Of a DNA stretch of 64,000 nt, positions 39,308 to 49,870 are shown in pieces. The notes beneath the pieces are model-generated. The model worked only from the letters and a program-made list of their open reading frames with translations. It had not been told where the DNA came from and did no database searches. Origin of the DNA: Flaccisagitta enflata (Eukaryota; Chaetognatha; Sagittoidea; Aphragmophora); contig OZ231126.1 in assembly GCA_965153355.1 (NCBI GenBank), positions 102,424,001 through 102,488,000 on the forward strand. The letters run 5' to 3'. Position 1 is the first letter of the stretch. Every line of letters begins with the position of its first letter. The position numbers and the translations under genes were made by a program.

Positions 39308-40495
39308 ATGAAAACTATCGGATTGCTTTTAGCAGATAGTCTCATGAGAGGATGCTCCATTGCAGCAAGGCGGCTCTTGATGAAGAATTATGGTTTGAGT
39401 GAGTTGCATGTCCGGTGTTTTCCAGGTAAAACCACCGATCAACTGTTAGGCGGTAATGGAGAGGTTCACACACTCATGCAGGAAAAGTCTTATGACTATG
39501 TCTTTTTGGTTGCTGGTGCGAATGATTTCAATCGTAATGAGGATGACTGCCACGTGATGAAATGCAAAATGATTGCAAGGGTGCGCAGTGATCTTGTTCA
39601 TGGGTTTTGTACACAATATCCCATAACAAAGCTGATTTTGGCTCCCATCCCGATGCGTCGACTGTCCAAAAACCCAAGCATGATTCACGATCATCCAGAG
39701 TGCGGATCGCAAACCTGGATAGACACCACAAACAATGCCATTTCACTCTATCAGAGTTGTTTTACCGTTTGTCCATGTCACAGCAATCAAGTGAGGTCTG
39801 TTATCTCCCCTCCCCTTCACAAGTGGCTTCCCTATCTAACATCTGATGGGTTGCATTTGACAGATGGTTCTAAAGGCCAGACAGATGGTAAACTCAAAAT
39901 GGTACAGTATCTCCTCAAACCCAAATCAAAGTTTTCACTTTCACAGGATGACTTCCCTCCTTTACCAGAAGCTTCCTGTAAATTTTCGTTTGAACCGCAG
40001 GTTGCTGTACCAAAAATGACACGCAAAGAAAAACCTAATCGAAACCACTTCATTTTGCAGTGTTGCCTTGCTCAAGATGTTTCTTTCAGAGGCCCAATCA
40101 AACAGGCTGCCAAGCAAGTGTCTAAATCACCTGTTTGTCTTCCAAAATATGCTCCTGTTCTCCGCAAAAAGCAGAAGAAGCCAAAAAAAGCAGATCTGTG
40201 GTTTCCTCCTGTTTCCGATTATTGTTTTTCTCAGCCTAATCATCTTCCACGTGCAAAACCGAGAGTGGAACGAGTGAAAAAAGTCAGCAACAAAGACCAA
40301 CACCGAGAAGAACAGCCAAAGAAACAGGCGAAACGCAATATTTCTTGGTATGAGCGACCAGAATTTTCTTGCAACCAATCAGAGGTTTCAAGGGGAGATC
40401 CATCCCCTTCAATAAAACGAAAACGAACACCTCCTCAATTGCAAAAAAATTTGAAAGGGACCCAAATCTGCTCATCAAATTGCAGCAAAAATTAA
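39308..40495 (+). CDS. Helentron-encoded SGNH/GDSL-type hydrolase
   Basis: A 395-residue frame from ATG 39308. The N-terminal ~200 residues have SGNH hydrolase blocks: LLLADSLMRG with the nucleophile Ser11 (GDS has become ADS), VFLVAGANDF (block III, Gly-x-Asn-Asp near 70-73) and SDGLHLTDG with Asp180-x-x-His183. The family comprises esterases and lipases; the real substrate is unknown. The C-terminal half is Lys/Arg/Pro-rich and resembles a linker. It overlaps the next frame (-1): residues after ~380 lose protein-like character just where an A7 run (40443-40449) occurs and the other frame becomes protein-like, so this may be the N-terminus of the transposon polyprotein rather than a separate gene. 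Confidence 0.75.
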   Translation: MKTIGLLLADSLMRGCSIAARRLLMKNYGLSELHVRCFPGKTTDQLLGGNGEVHTLMQEKSYDYVFLVAGANDFNRNEDDCHVMKCKMIARVRSDLVHGFCTQYPITKLILAPIPMRRLSKNPSMIHDHPECGSQTWIDTTNNAISLYQSCFTVCPCHSNQVRSVISPPLHKWLPYLTSDGLHLTDGSKGQTDGKLKMVQYLLKPKSKFSLSQDDFPPLPEASCKFSFEPQVAVPKMTRKEKPNRNHFILQCCLAQDVSFRGPIKQAAKQVSKSPVCLPKYAPVLRKKQKKPKKADLWFPPVSDYCFSQPNHLPRAKPRVERVKKVSNKDQHREEQPKKQAKRNISWYERPEFSCNQSEVSRGDPSPSIKRKRTPPQLQKNLKGTQICSSNCSKN

Positions 40496-42250
40496 CCTCT
40501 TTCAAAAATCAAAGACGACCTCGGCTGAAAAAGACCTATGCTGTAAAAGAAGAACATCCCTGCCCGCATAAGGATAATAGCAATGATGTGGCTGGTGATG
40601 ATGCCAATGGTATTGATTCTGGTTTGGTTGATGATGGTGTTTGTGATGAATTGAGTGATGAACATCCAAAAATGAAAATCCCTCAACCAAGAAATTTTTC
40701 TAGGGGACATTTAAAGAAAGTGATGAAAAAAATCAAAGGATTCATCAATCCTATGGTTAAGAGTCTATCAAAAGATTCAAAAGATATAGAGGATAAAATA
40801 TCTCTGACATACAACTCAAAACGTGGGTGTCTCATACAATTGGAGAAAAAAGATGGCAAAATAGAAACATTAGTAGATTGCTTTACTAGTCAAAATGATG
40901 ATGAAGCTAACTCAAGCTCTGGGTTTTGTCAAAGAAAAGAAATATCGTTATTGTTGGGTGGAAAGGGAAAAAGATCTAAGAGTGAAGAGGCAAGAAGGCA
41001 AAAAAAAAGACGTGAAATAAGGGCAAAAAAATTATCTGAAGCAGAAAATCAGGAATTACTATCTAAGGCCAGAGACCGGATGAAAGAAAATTATGAGAAG
41101 AACAAAGAAAAATTTTTGGAAGACAGGAAATTGCACTATGATCAGAGCAAAGATACAATTTTGACAGATAGGCATTTGCATTATGATCAGAACAAAGATC
41201 AAATTTTGACTGACAAACAAATGCATTATTATCAGAACAAAGATCAAATTTTGACAGATAGGCATTTGCATTATGATCAGAACAAAGATAAAATTTTGAC
41301 TGACAAACAAATGCATTATGATCAGAACAAAGATAAAATTTTGACTGACAAACAAATGCATTATGATCAGAACAAAGATCAAATTTTGACAGATAGGCAT
41401 TTGCATTATGATCAGAACAAAGATAAAATTTTGACAGACAAGCAATTGCATTATGATCAGAACAAAGATAAAATTTTGACAAACAGGCAAAGTCACTATA
41501 AAGAAAATCAAAATGATATATTGACCAGAAAACGTGCCTCATACAAGGAAAAATCTGTAACAACTGCAAAAAGATACAAAGGTGCAAAAGCACATCAAAG
41601 AAATTTGAGACTCGAGAGAAACCTTAAGTTAACAACAATAAGAATGCACGATGAGAGCTACAGGGTAAACAGAAAGGAAATAATCTCTCAGTTCCAGAAC
41701 TTTTATGAGCTCATCAAGTACGGACCGGACTTCATCTGCACTATCTGTAACCGAAGTTTATTTGAAAATCAAGTGGTGAAAATCAATAAAAAAGTGGATA
41801 CTGCAGTCAAAATTGGGGGTAACCAATATAATTGCAGGACAAATAAATTAAGTTTTGATGGATACGAATATATTTGCAATAGCTGTCATGCAAATTTGAA
41901 AAGTGAAAAAATGCCTAAGTACGCGGTTGTAAATGGTAATGAGTTGCCATTTGTTCCTCCTGAGGTAAAGTCATTGAATGAAGGAGAGGAGAGATGCGTC
42001 GCCCCACGTGTTCAGTTTATGAGGGTGCAAAAATTGGGCTGCGATAGGCAGAGGGGCATTAAGAGTAATGTTGTGAATGTCCCAATAGACCTTGGAAAAC
42101 TTAATTTGCAACTTCCATGCCCCAGACTTGATAATCAAATAATGCAATTGCATTTCAAACGTAAGATGGAATATAATCATGACTACCTTGCTCAGAACAT
42201 TGATCTCAACAAGGTCAAACAAGCTCTTAGCATTCTGGCTAAATCGGAAC
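40444..42250 (+). CDS. Helentron polyprotein, repeat and DUF6570-like region, cut by TRIM insertion
   Basis: The frame has no good ATG at its start and is probably reached by a -1 shift at AAAAAAT (40444-40450) or restored by a one-base indel. After an acidic/basic linker, nine 15-residue repeats of the type DQNKDKILTDKQMHY run from about 41140 to 41544. Next comes a zinc-binding segment (FICTICNRS ... YICNSCHANL) and a DUF6570-like stretch (PPEVKSLNEGEERCVAPRVQ ... GIKSNVVNVPIDLG), which in known Helitron proteins lies just before the Rep domain. At 42250 the frame runs into the LTR element and stops at 42262-42264; the continuation is in phase after 43373. Confidence 0.85.
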
Positions 42251-42604
42251 TGTCGCGTATTTGACCCCCGCGACGGGGACGGGGCGCCTCTCCTTCTCCG
42301 CCGTGCATCGACAAATGAGGACGCAGCATTGCTTCGAACCCATGACTGTATTTGTAGGGAAACGACTATGACATGACATGACATCTCGATAAATGACCGA
42401 TGACAAACAATGACAGACAAATGACAAAACTAGACGCACCGATTTGTTGGGCGAATGTGGAGAGGCGTATCGGGTTCATAAAGAAAGAAAGAAACTAAAG
42501 AAATAAGGAAATCATAAAATACAGAGACGAAGAACTAACTAGCGAAGCTATGTTGACTAAGCTAAGAAACTAGAGCCTGCTTCTACGAGCGTATCTTCTT
42601 TACA
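42251..42604 (+). repeat. 5' LTR of the TRIM element
   Basis: 354 bases; compared by eye it differs from the 3' LTR only by one extra 6-base GGGGAC unit near 42276-42282. Holds GCTTCGAACCC, a Pol III B-box-like word on the minus strand. Confidence 0.92.
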
Positions 42605-43025
42605 CTCCCGCCCCAACCACCGTTCCGAAGGAACGAAGTTGGTAACGTGATGAAGAGCGCGAGTAGGACTTTGGTGGTGTTAGCCGACTTTCCGCCTTCT
42701 CCCGCCGTCGGAAGCTTCTCCCGCCGTCGCGGCGTCGACTCGAAAGAGTCTTTGTGTGCGGAAAATGTTTGCCGCCTTGTCGATGGGTTATCTCGTTTTG
42801 GTGCGGTGTCTCTGTTTTCCGCGCCGTGCACACAACGTTTCGTGTCCGCGTCTTCCGCGTTATGCGACTTGGGGAAAGGAGTTCTCGTTATTTTGTTTGT
42901 TGTGACGTCATACATTTTCCACGTGCGCCGACGCTCTCGTATCGACTTCCACCGCCGGTGAATCTTTCGAAGGCGCAAGAAGTTCTTTTCTCATTGCCGA
43001 TCGTATGGAGGCCTCAAATCGTCAT

Positions 43026-43373
43026 TGTCGCGTATTTGACCCCCGCGACGGGGCGCCTCTCCTTCTCCGCCGTGCATCGACAAATGAGGACGCAGCATTG
43101 CTTCGAACCCATGACTGTATTTGTAGGGAAACGACTATGACATGACATGACATCTCGATAAATGACCGATGACAAACAATGACAGACAAATGACAAAACT
43201 AGACGCACCGATTTGTTGGGCGAATGTGGAGAGGCGTATCGGGTTCATAAAGAAAGAAAGAAACTAAAGAAATAAGGAAATCATAAAATACAGAGACGAA
43301 GAACTAACTAGCGAAGCTATGTTGACTAAGCTAAGAAACTAGAGCCTGCTTCTACGAGCGTATCTTCTTTACA
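43026..43373 (+). repeat. 3' LTR of the TRIM element
   Basis: 348 bases, otherwise identical to the 5' LTR by eye; followed directly by the GGAAC duplication. Confidence 0.92.
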
Positions 43374-43378
43374 GGAAC

Positions 43379-46300
43379 TGTATAAAGAAGCTGGTGTAGA
43401 GATTGTCACAAACAATTTTGAAAAGCTCGAGAAAATCAATGAGGCCAGTTTGCAAGAGAGCATGAAAGGAATGGAGCTTAGTGGGGAGACCTCATCTTGT
43501 AATAAAGGTGAATATGTTGACATTCAAGTGGATGAAGATGATGATGACGATGATTGGGATGAGCTGGGTGACGATTACCCAACCAACATTGGAAATGATG
43601 ACACGATGATCATTAATGAAATAGATGAGCTGCAAGACATGGTGTACGCCAGGAATGATCTGTCAGTGGCTCCTGGTGAAGGGGAAACACCTTTGCCCAT
43701 GACTCTAGATGAACACTGTGAGGATTTGGCTTACCCAACTCTCAATGCTGGAGAGAAGCCAAAAGAACACCTTGTTCCCATGTCATTCAAGGATAAATGT
43801 AAACTCCAGCTCATGCATGAAGACAACAGATATAGAACGCATCCAACATATCCGTTTTCCATTTTTCGAAAGGCAGAAACGATTCTGCACAAAAACAATA
43901 TAAACATCAACATGAAGAAAGGAAAAAAAGTGGATGGAGCGTCTGTAACTGCCAAAGATGTATTGGGTAACGATTTCCAAAACATACTCAAACATGATGG
44001 CGGTTACAAGGTACTAGCTTCCAATCGATGTAGTCCCGCTTACTGTCAAAAGGTAAAGGGAGAATTGTTTGCAATGGTCCGTCAACTTGGAATGCCGACG
44101 TGGTTTCTTACTTTCACTGCGTGTGAAACTTGGTGGCCAGAGTTGATTCAGTCGTTACAAAGAGATTTAGATGGCAAAATATTATCGGAAGAAGAAATCT
44201 ACAACATGAGTTGGGAAAAGAAGGTGGAGTTGATTAGAGGGAATGCCGTTCTGTGCGCGCGTCATTTCAATCATAGCTTTGAAGCATTCCTGAAGACAAT
44301 TTTGAAAGAAAAACTGCACTATGATGGTAATTTAGATGATTACTTCTTCCGCATTGAATTTCAGCAACGCGGCTCTCCACATGTTCACATGATCATGTGG
44401 AAGCACGATGCTCCAAAGTATGGAATTCAAAGCAACGAAGAGATATCTGAATACATTGACAAGTATGTCAAATGCTCTATCTCCTCTGATGATAAAGAAA
44501 ATGTCCCATTTCATCTTCGTTGCCAAATTCATAAGCATACGGAATGCTGTAAAAAGAAAGGGAGAAAAAAATGCAGGTTTAGATTTCCGCGACATCCCAT
44601 GGACAGAACCAGGATCATAGAACCTCTTGATTGGACTGTGTATATCAAGAAAAGATTTCCTGACATTGATGAGGATGTTCAAGAACGTCTCAAAATGCAA
44701 TTCATTCAGGAGAACAAAGATCGCACAGCTCGTATCAAAAAATTTCTTGATGAGATGGATCTTAATGATCCTAAATTTTTCACCATGACATTTCAAGATT
44801 ACCTCACTGCTCTAGAAATGGACTTTGAGCAATACTATATTGCGATTTCCTCAACCATGAAAAGAGCAGAGGTGTTTATGAAGAGGGATCTCAAAGACGT
44901 AAGGGTGAACAATTACAATGATGATCTTTTAAAAGCTTGGATTGGGAATATGGATATCCAATACATATTGGATCCATATTCCGTTTGTATGTACGTCATC
45001 AATTACATTGGGAAGTCGTACCGAGGGATGAGTAGACTCTTACGACAGGTTGTGGCAGATTGTAAGAAGAAAAACTCTTCCCTCAAAACAAAAATGACTC
45101 GAATTTGCAAAGAATTTCAGGGTGCTAGCGAGGTATCTGCTCAAGAAGTAGCCTATGACCTTTGTCAAATGCACAAAACTCAGTCCACTAGGACAAAGGT
45201 CTTTATTAACACTTATCCAAAGAATGAACGGGTTAAAATGCTGAAAAGTAAAGATCAATTGAAGCACATGAAGGACAATGACGAAGACATTTTTATAGAA
45301 AATCTTCATAGTAGATACAGCAAAAGATCAGTAGATGATGAAAAATTGTCCTTGGCGGACTTTGCCTTGGGTGTATCTGGTAAGAAAAGAATTCTTCAAT
45401 ATCACCAATATTCTCCAGAGATGGACATGGAGAATTATGCAAGAGTTCTTTTGATGTTATTTGTACCATGGCAAAATGAAGATAAGCTGTATGGTGACTT
45501 TGATACCTACACTGATCGTTATCTGTCTTTGAAAGAGTACTTGGAGGGCAAAAAGTCCGAATTACATAAGATTGACGAACAGACTTTGGAATCCTTATCG
45601 AAAGACCCTGAAATTGATGACTATCAAGATAACATTGTACCATCTTTAGACAATGATGAAAGTGCTGCTGCCATGGTTAATGAGTTGCAAAATGATGGAG
45701 TCATTGATAAGGAACATGTTGACCTTGATTTGATCCATGAACTAGGGGAGGATTACTTTAGAAATGAAGATGTAAAAATCAAGAAATGTACCGCCCTTGC
45801 GGAAGAACAGAATGCTGTTTACAGAAGTTTAAACAGAAGACAGAAAGAAATTTTCTATGACATAATCAGGAGAGTGCAGTTGGGCATTCCTATCCGGATC
45901 ATGATAATGGGTCCAGCGGGAACTGGCAAATCAAGATTGTTACAAGCCATAAATATGTGTGTTGACAATTTTTACTCGAATTTAAGGAGTAATGATCCAA
46001 ACTCTGCCTATTCCATAATATGCGCGTTTACCGGAAATGCTGCTTTCAACTCGGGCTGTTTGACATTCCACAGCGCTTTAGGCATGAAAATTAACCAAAA
46101 TCTTTCTGATGATTCTGTATTTGGATTGATAAGCGACAAACGATTGCAGCAGTTGATTGATGCTTTTGCCAACATCAAATTTTTATGTGCGGATGAATTT
46201 ACATATGTAGGGGCTCATATGAATACAAAAATCAACAAACATTTAAAAACAATAAAACAGACTACGAGTGATTATGGTGGACTTGACGCAGTTTTCTTTG

Positions 46301-48564
46301 GAGATCCTCGTCAGCTGGGCCCTATGTTCGATGACTGGATCTTTGAACCTGACAAGAAACATCCTTGTGGCCCTATTGTAGGGGACTTCTTGTTTAAAAG
46401 CTTTCAAAGTTTTACTTTGAGTGAGATCATGAGACAGGATGATTTGGCTTACATTCAGGCACTAAACGATCTTTCTGATCCATCTTCTCCCATGAAGGCT
46501 GAGAGTGTGAAACTCTTTAAGACCCGGGAAATAAAAGAGGAAGCTATTAGTTATCTACCTAATTGCAGGGTTGATTATTTTCAAGAAAACAAAGATGTTG
46601 ATCAACACAATCTTGAAACACTTGAAAAATTAGAAACTGCTAAGTATGACATTGACGCCATAGTCACACTGTTGGGTGATGCAACAAAAGATGTAAAGCA
46701 AACTCTTTTGACTAAGATAAAGACTGATAATAATCCAAAAGCAACAATGGGTTTGCTTTTGCATCTATCGTTAAAGATTGGTGGCAGATACTTTATCCCC
46801 ACAAACATTTGCATCAACGATGGTCTTGTCAATGGAGCGATTGGTACTCTTATGGACATTGACTTCAGCTCTAAAAATCACCCTTTGACATTGTGGGTTA
46901 AATTTGACAATGAAAAGGTAGGTGTTGATGCCAGATCAAGAATTAGAAATAGCAGTAAGTATGCAAAGAGATGCAACGATGGTTGGACCCCCATTACTAA
47001 AGTAACAAAGCAATTTTCAACATCCCGAATAAAGATATTTGGAATGATAAAGCAATTCCCATTGAGTTATGGGTATGCCTTCACTATCGCTAAATGTCAA
47101 GGAAACAACAACATTGGCATACATACAGTGGTTCATTTGGATAAAAAGGCGTTGTCAAGGAGGGAACAATATGTGGCATTCTCAAGAAGTGATGAATTAG
47201 AGAATCTACACATTGTTGGTGCTTTCACAGACCCTTACTACAAGGAAGCTGAACGGAGAAAGAAGAAATTTCCATTATTGATCACAGAGGACAAAGTTTG
47301 TAATGCGTTTAAAGAACTTGAAGAGAGAGGGGTTGAATTGGTGTGGAAACCATTGTACAAATTTCCGGGAACAGCATTAAAGCTTGTTTTTCATAATGTG
47401 AATAGCATTTTGCCGCATCTTGAAGACATTCTAATGGACTTAAGCACAATGGCGGCAGATGTTTGTTTTTTCTTAGACAGTCGGTTAAAGTCCTCAGATA
47501 ATTTATCCTTAGATGGTTTTATTTTGAAAGATCAAATCACCATGGATAACTATTTAAGGATCCCTGGTGGAATTGTGATAATGGCTAAGACAGATGTCAA
47601 TGTAGAGATTCTTCAGAAAATACATGAGAAAACTGATGGATATCATGGAACGGCTATAACCTGCAAGATAGATGGTACAATAATTGTTGCTGTTTATTTC
47701 AGTCCAAAGTGCCCTTTAAGCTTTGTACACACTTGCATGAAAAAAGCTTTAAACAAATGTAATGATTTTCAAAAGATATTGATAGGGGGTGACTTCAACC
47801 ACAAGGATGACATAGCATGTTTGTTGGAAAAAGGATTTAGCAATTGTATAGCCCTCCCAACGACTAAATGGATGACCCGTATTGACCATTTGTATGCCAA
47901 TTTTGATACAGAGATTTTAGCATGGGTTAATCCTAGTTACTTTTCTGACCACCATAGTATTGTCGCCATCTTGAATTTGGATGATGACACTATCATGACA
48001 GACACTGGAGACAAGCCTCAATTCAAAGGACAATATGACAGTTTGAAAGACCTTGGTGAAAGTAAGTTGTCTGAAAGATGCGATCATCAACCCATCGATT
48101 CTTTTATTGAAGAAAATAGTACTGCAACTGGACAAACTAGTTGCATTTCTTCAGCAAAATTCTTTCAGGGATTACAAAACCAACACAATACTTGTTGGTT
48201 GAATTCTATTTTTCAGGCGTTGTGGGCAATTTTTTCAGTTGACAACAAGTTTACTGCTACTGATAGCACTGATATTTGTAGTGCTATATTTAATTGGATA
48301 TTAAATAAGGGCAACGTTTATTCTGAAAAACTTGATTTAAACACTGAGCAATTATTTGATGTTTCCATTAAACAAGCTTTCTTGATGTCAATTGGAAAAT
48401 TTGAAGAATGGCGACTGCAGAGTCAAGAAGATGCTGTTGAGGCATTACAAGAGTTTATCAATAATTGTGATAGTTTGTCTCCTTTAGGTCATTTTCAGAC
48501 AGAAATTTATCATTGTCCTAATTGTGAATCTGAAAAAACCATGAGATTAAGAGAAACAATTTAG
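43379..48564 (+). CDS. Helentron Rep (HUH) - Pif1-like helicase - EEP endonuclease - USP N-half
   Basis: Resumes the polyprotein in phase after the TRIM; the first ATG is 43450 (residue 1). An acidic stretch is followed by Helitron_like_N/Rep: GMPTWFLTFTACETWWPEL, EFQQRGSPHVHMIMW with His311-x-His313, and YVINYIGK with Tyr515 and Tyr519, the two-tyrosine nicking motif. SF1B Pif1-type helicase: Walker A GPAGTGKS (821-828), FLCADEF (~911), FFGDPRQLGPM (~949), VAFSRSDEL (~1242). An endonuclease-exonuclease-phosphatase domain follows: FHNVNSI (~1314), IGGDFNHKD (~1447), RIDHLYAN (~1477), SDHHSIVAIL (~1499). Then a USP start: GLQNQHNTCWLNSIFQALW with Cys1582, EDAVEALQEF and CPNC. A TAG at 48562-48564 cuts the USP domain. 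A fused endonuclease marks the Helentron/Helitron2 branch. Confidence 0.92.
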
Positions 48565-49035
48565 TCAGTTTTGTTTCATCATAAATTCATCAAACAAGGT
48601 AAATTTGATTTGAATGACGCTTTGTTGAACCTATTCAATCAGTTTGAAAATTCACAAAAAGTTTGCGATGATATAAAATGTAAATTTCAGTGCCAAAAAA
48701 GATTAGTGATAGATGGGAAACCAAGATTTCTTATGGTGAATTTAAGTCGAGCAGGACCAAACAATACAAAAATCAATACTGCTTGCATAGTTCCTGAAAA
48801 CTTGGTGATCAACACTACAGAGGGTCCGACTAGTTTTGAACTCATCTCTGTTATTAAACATATTGGACCAAATGCAAATGCTGGACATTATGTATGTTAC
48901 AGGAAATCAGGGGATGTGTGGTTTGAAATTAATGATGCATCCATTACCTCAACTAGTGTTTTGGCGTTGGAGAAAGCAAATCTCTTCATTTACAAACAGA
49001 AGGTATCACATCAGCATCCTGACGCTCAACAGTGA
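48565..49035 (+). pseudogene. USP deubiquitinase C-half, same frame after the TAG
   Basis: Directly after the stop the same frame continues for 156 codons: zinc-ribbon-like C...C residues, then HIGPNANAGHYVCYRKSGDV with the catalytic His (48886-48888) and WFEINDASI with the Asn/Asp position of the USP fold. Cys box upstream and His box here together make one complete USP catalytic domain, so the TAG is either a recent nonsense mutation or a readthrough site. Confidence 0.85.
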
Positions 49036-49111
49036 AAGAAGGTATGACGCTGGAGAAAGAACGATTCAACAATTCATTGTTGAATAGATGAAATAGTTAT
49101 CTTTGGATAAC

Positions 49112-49664
49112 TACAGGGTGTTTCACATCAAATTATAAGTAAGAAAATGATGTCATTCTGCTTCTGAAAATGAAGAAACAATTTTGTAAAAAGATTCATA
49201 AAGCTCTTAAATGCCAATTTTTCATGTAAAAATTTTTTTTATTTAAGTTGAGTAGTTTAGCCACAATATAGATTTGAAGTAAAATGAATATTTACAGTCA
49301 ATGTGGTTTTCATCCTGGAAGCTTTTCTTTAAATCATTCTCACGTCTAAACGGTTTGAGCTATAGATGCCAGATTGGACTGAAATGAAAGAAAATTAGAA
49401 TATCTTTTATTTGAGACCAATCTGGCATCTGTAGCTCAAACCGTTTGGACGTGAAAATGATTTAAAGAAAAGCTTCCAGGATGAAAAACACATTGACTGT
49501 AAATATTCATTTTACTTCAAATCTATATTGTGGCCAAACTACTACGACAAACCAATGAAATTTTTAAAACAAAAAAAAAAAGCTCAATGTCTATTTTCAG
49601 AATAGTTTTTTAAAGCAGAACAACATTGTTTTCTTATATATCATTTGATGTGAAACACCCTGTA
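49112..49664. mobile_element. Hairpin MITE, mariner-like ends TACAGGGTGTTTCACATCAAA
   Basis: TACAGGGTGTTTCACATCAA at 49112 returns inverted as TTGATGTGAAACACCCTGTA ending 49664. The arms pair over nearly the whole 553 bases (e.g. TCTAAACGGTTTGAGCTA with TAGCTCAAACCGTTTGGA), leaving a small loop at ~49392. TA at both tips fits a TA target. No ORF. Confidence 0.85.
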
Positions 49665-49870
49665 CAGTGGTTAAGGGGTAACTTTCTAGTAACCCAATCA
49701 GGTGAATATCCATAATCTGTTTGTTTGTGTACTTCAAGCTGTTTGACCTTTTAAGGAAAACAAAAGCCACAGGGAACCAAGGGCAACCCAAGGGGCGGGG
49801 GTTACCCTAACAGGTGAATGTCCACTATTTTGTCTGTTTATGTACTTCTAAATGCTTGTCCAAAAGTAAA
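49665..49870. repeat. Partial copies of the palindrome end
   Basis: GTTAAGGGGTAACTTTCTAG at 49669 and GGGGTTACCCTAACAGGTGA at 49797 repeat the end sequence of the following palindrome (GTGGTTGAGGGGACAACTTT) with divergence, a short tandem of terminal pieces on the left side only. Confidence 0.6.

Larger units (their letters stand above)
42251..43373 (+). mobile_element. TRIM-type nonautonomous LTR retrotransposon, very young insertion
   Basis: Two direct LTRs surround 421 noncoding bases, 1,123 bp in all. LTRs begin TGTCGCG and end TTTACA (TG...CA). The target duplication GGAAC is present at 42246-42250 and 43374-43378. No gag or pol, so movement would need an outside retroelement. It interrupts the Helentron coding frame. 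Confidence 0.92.
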
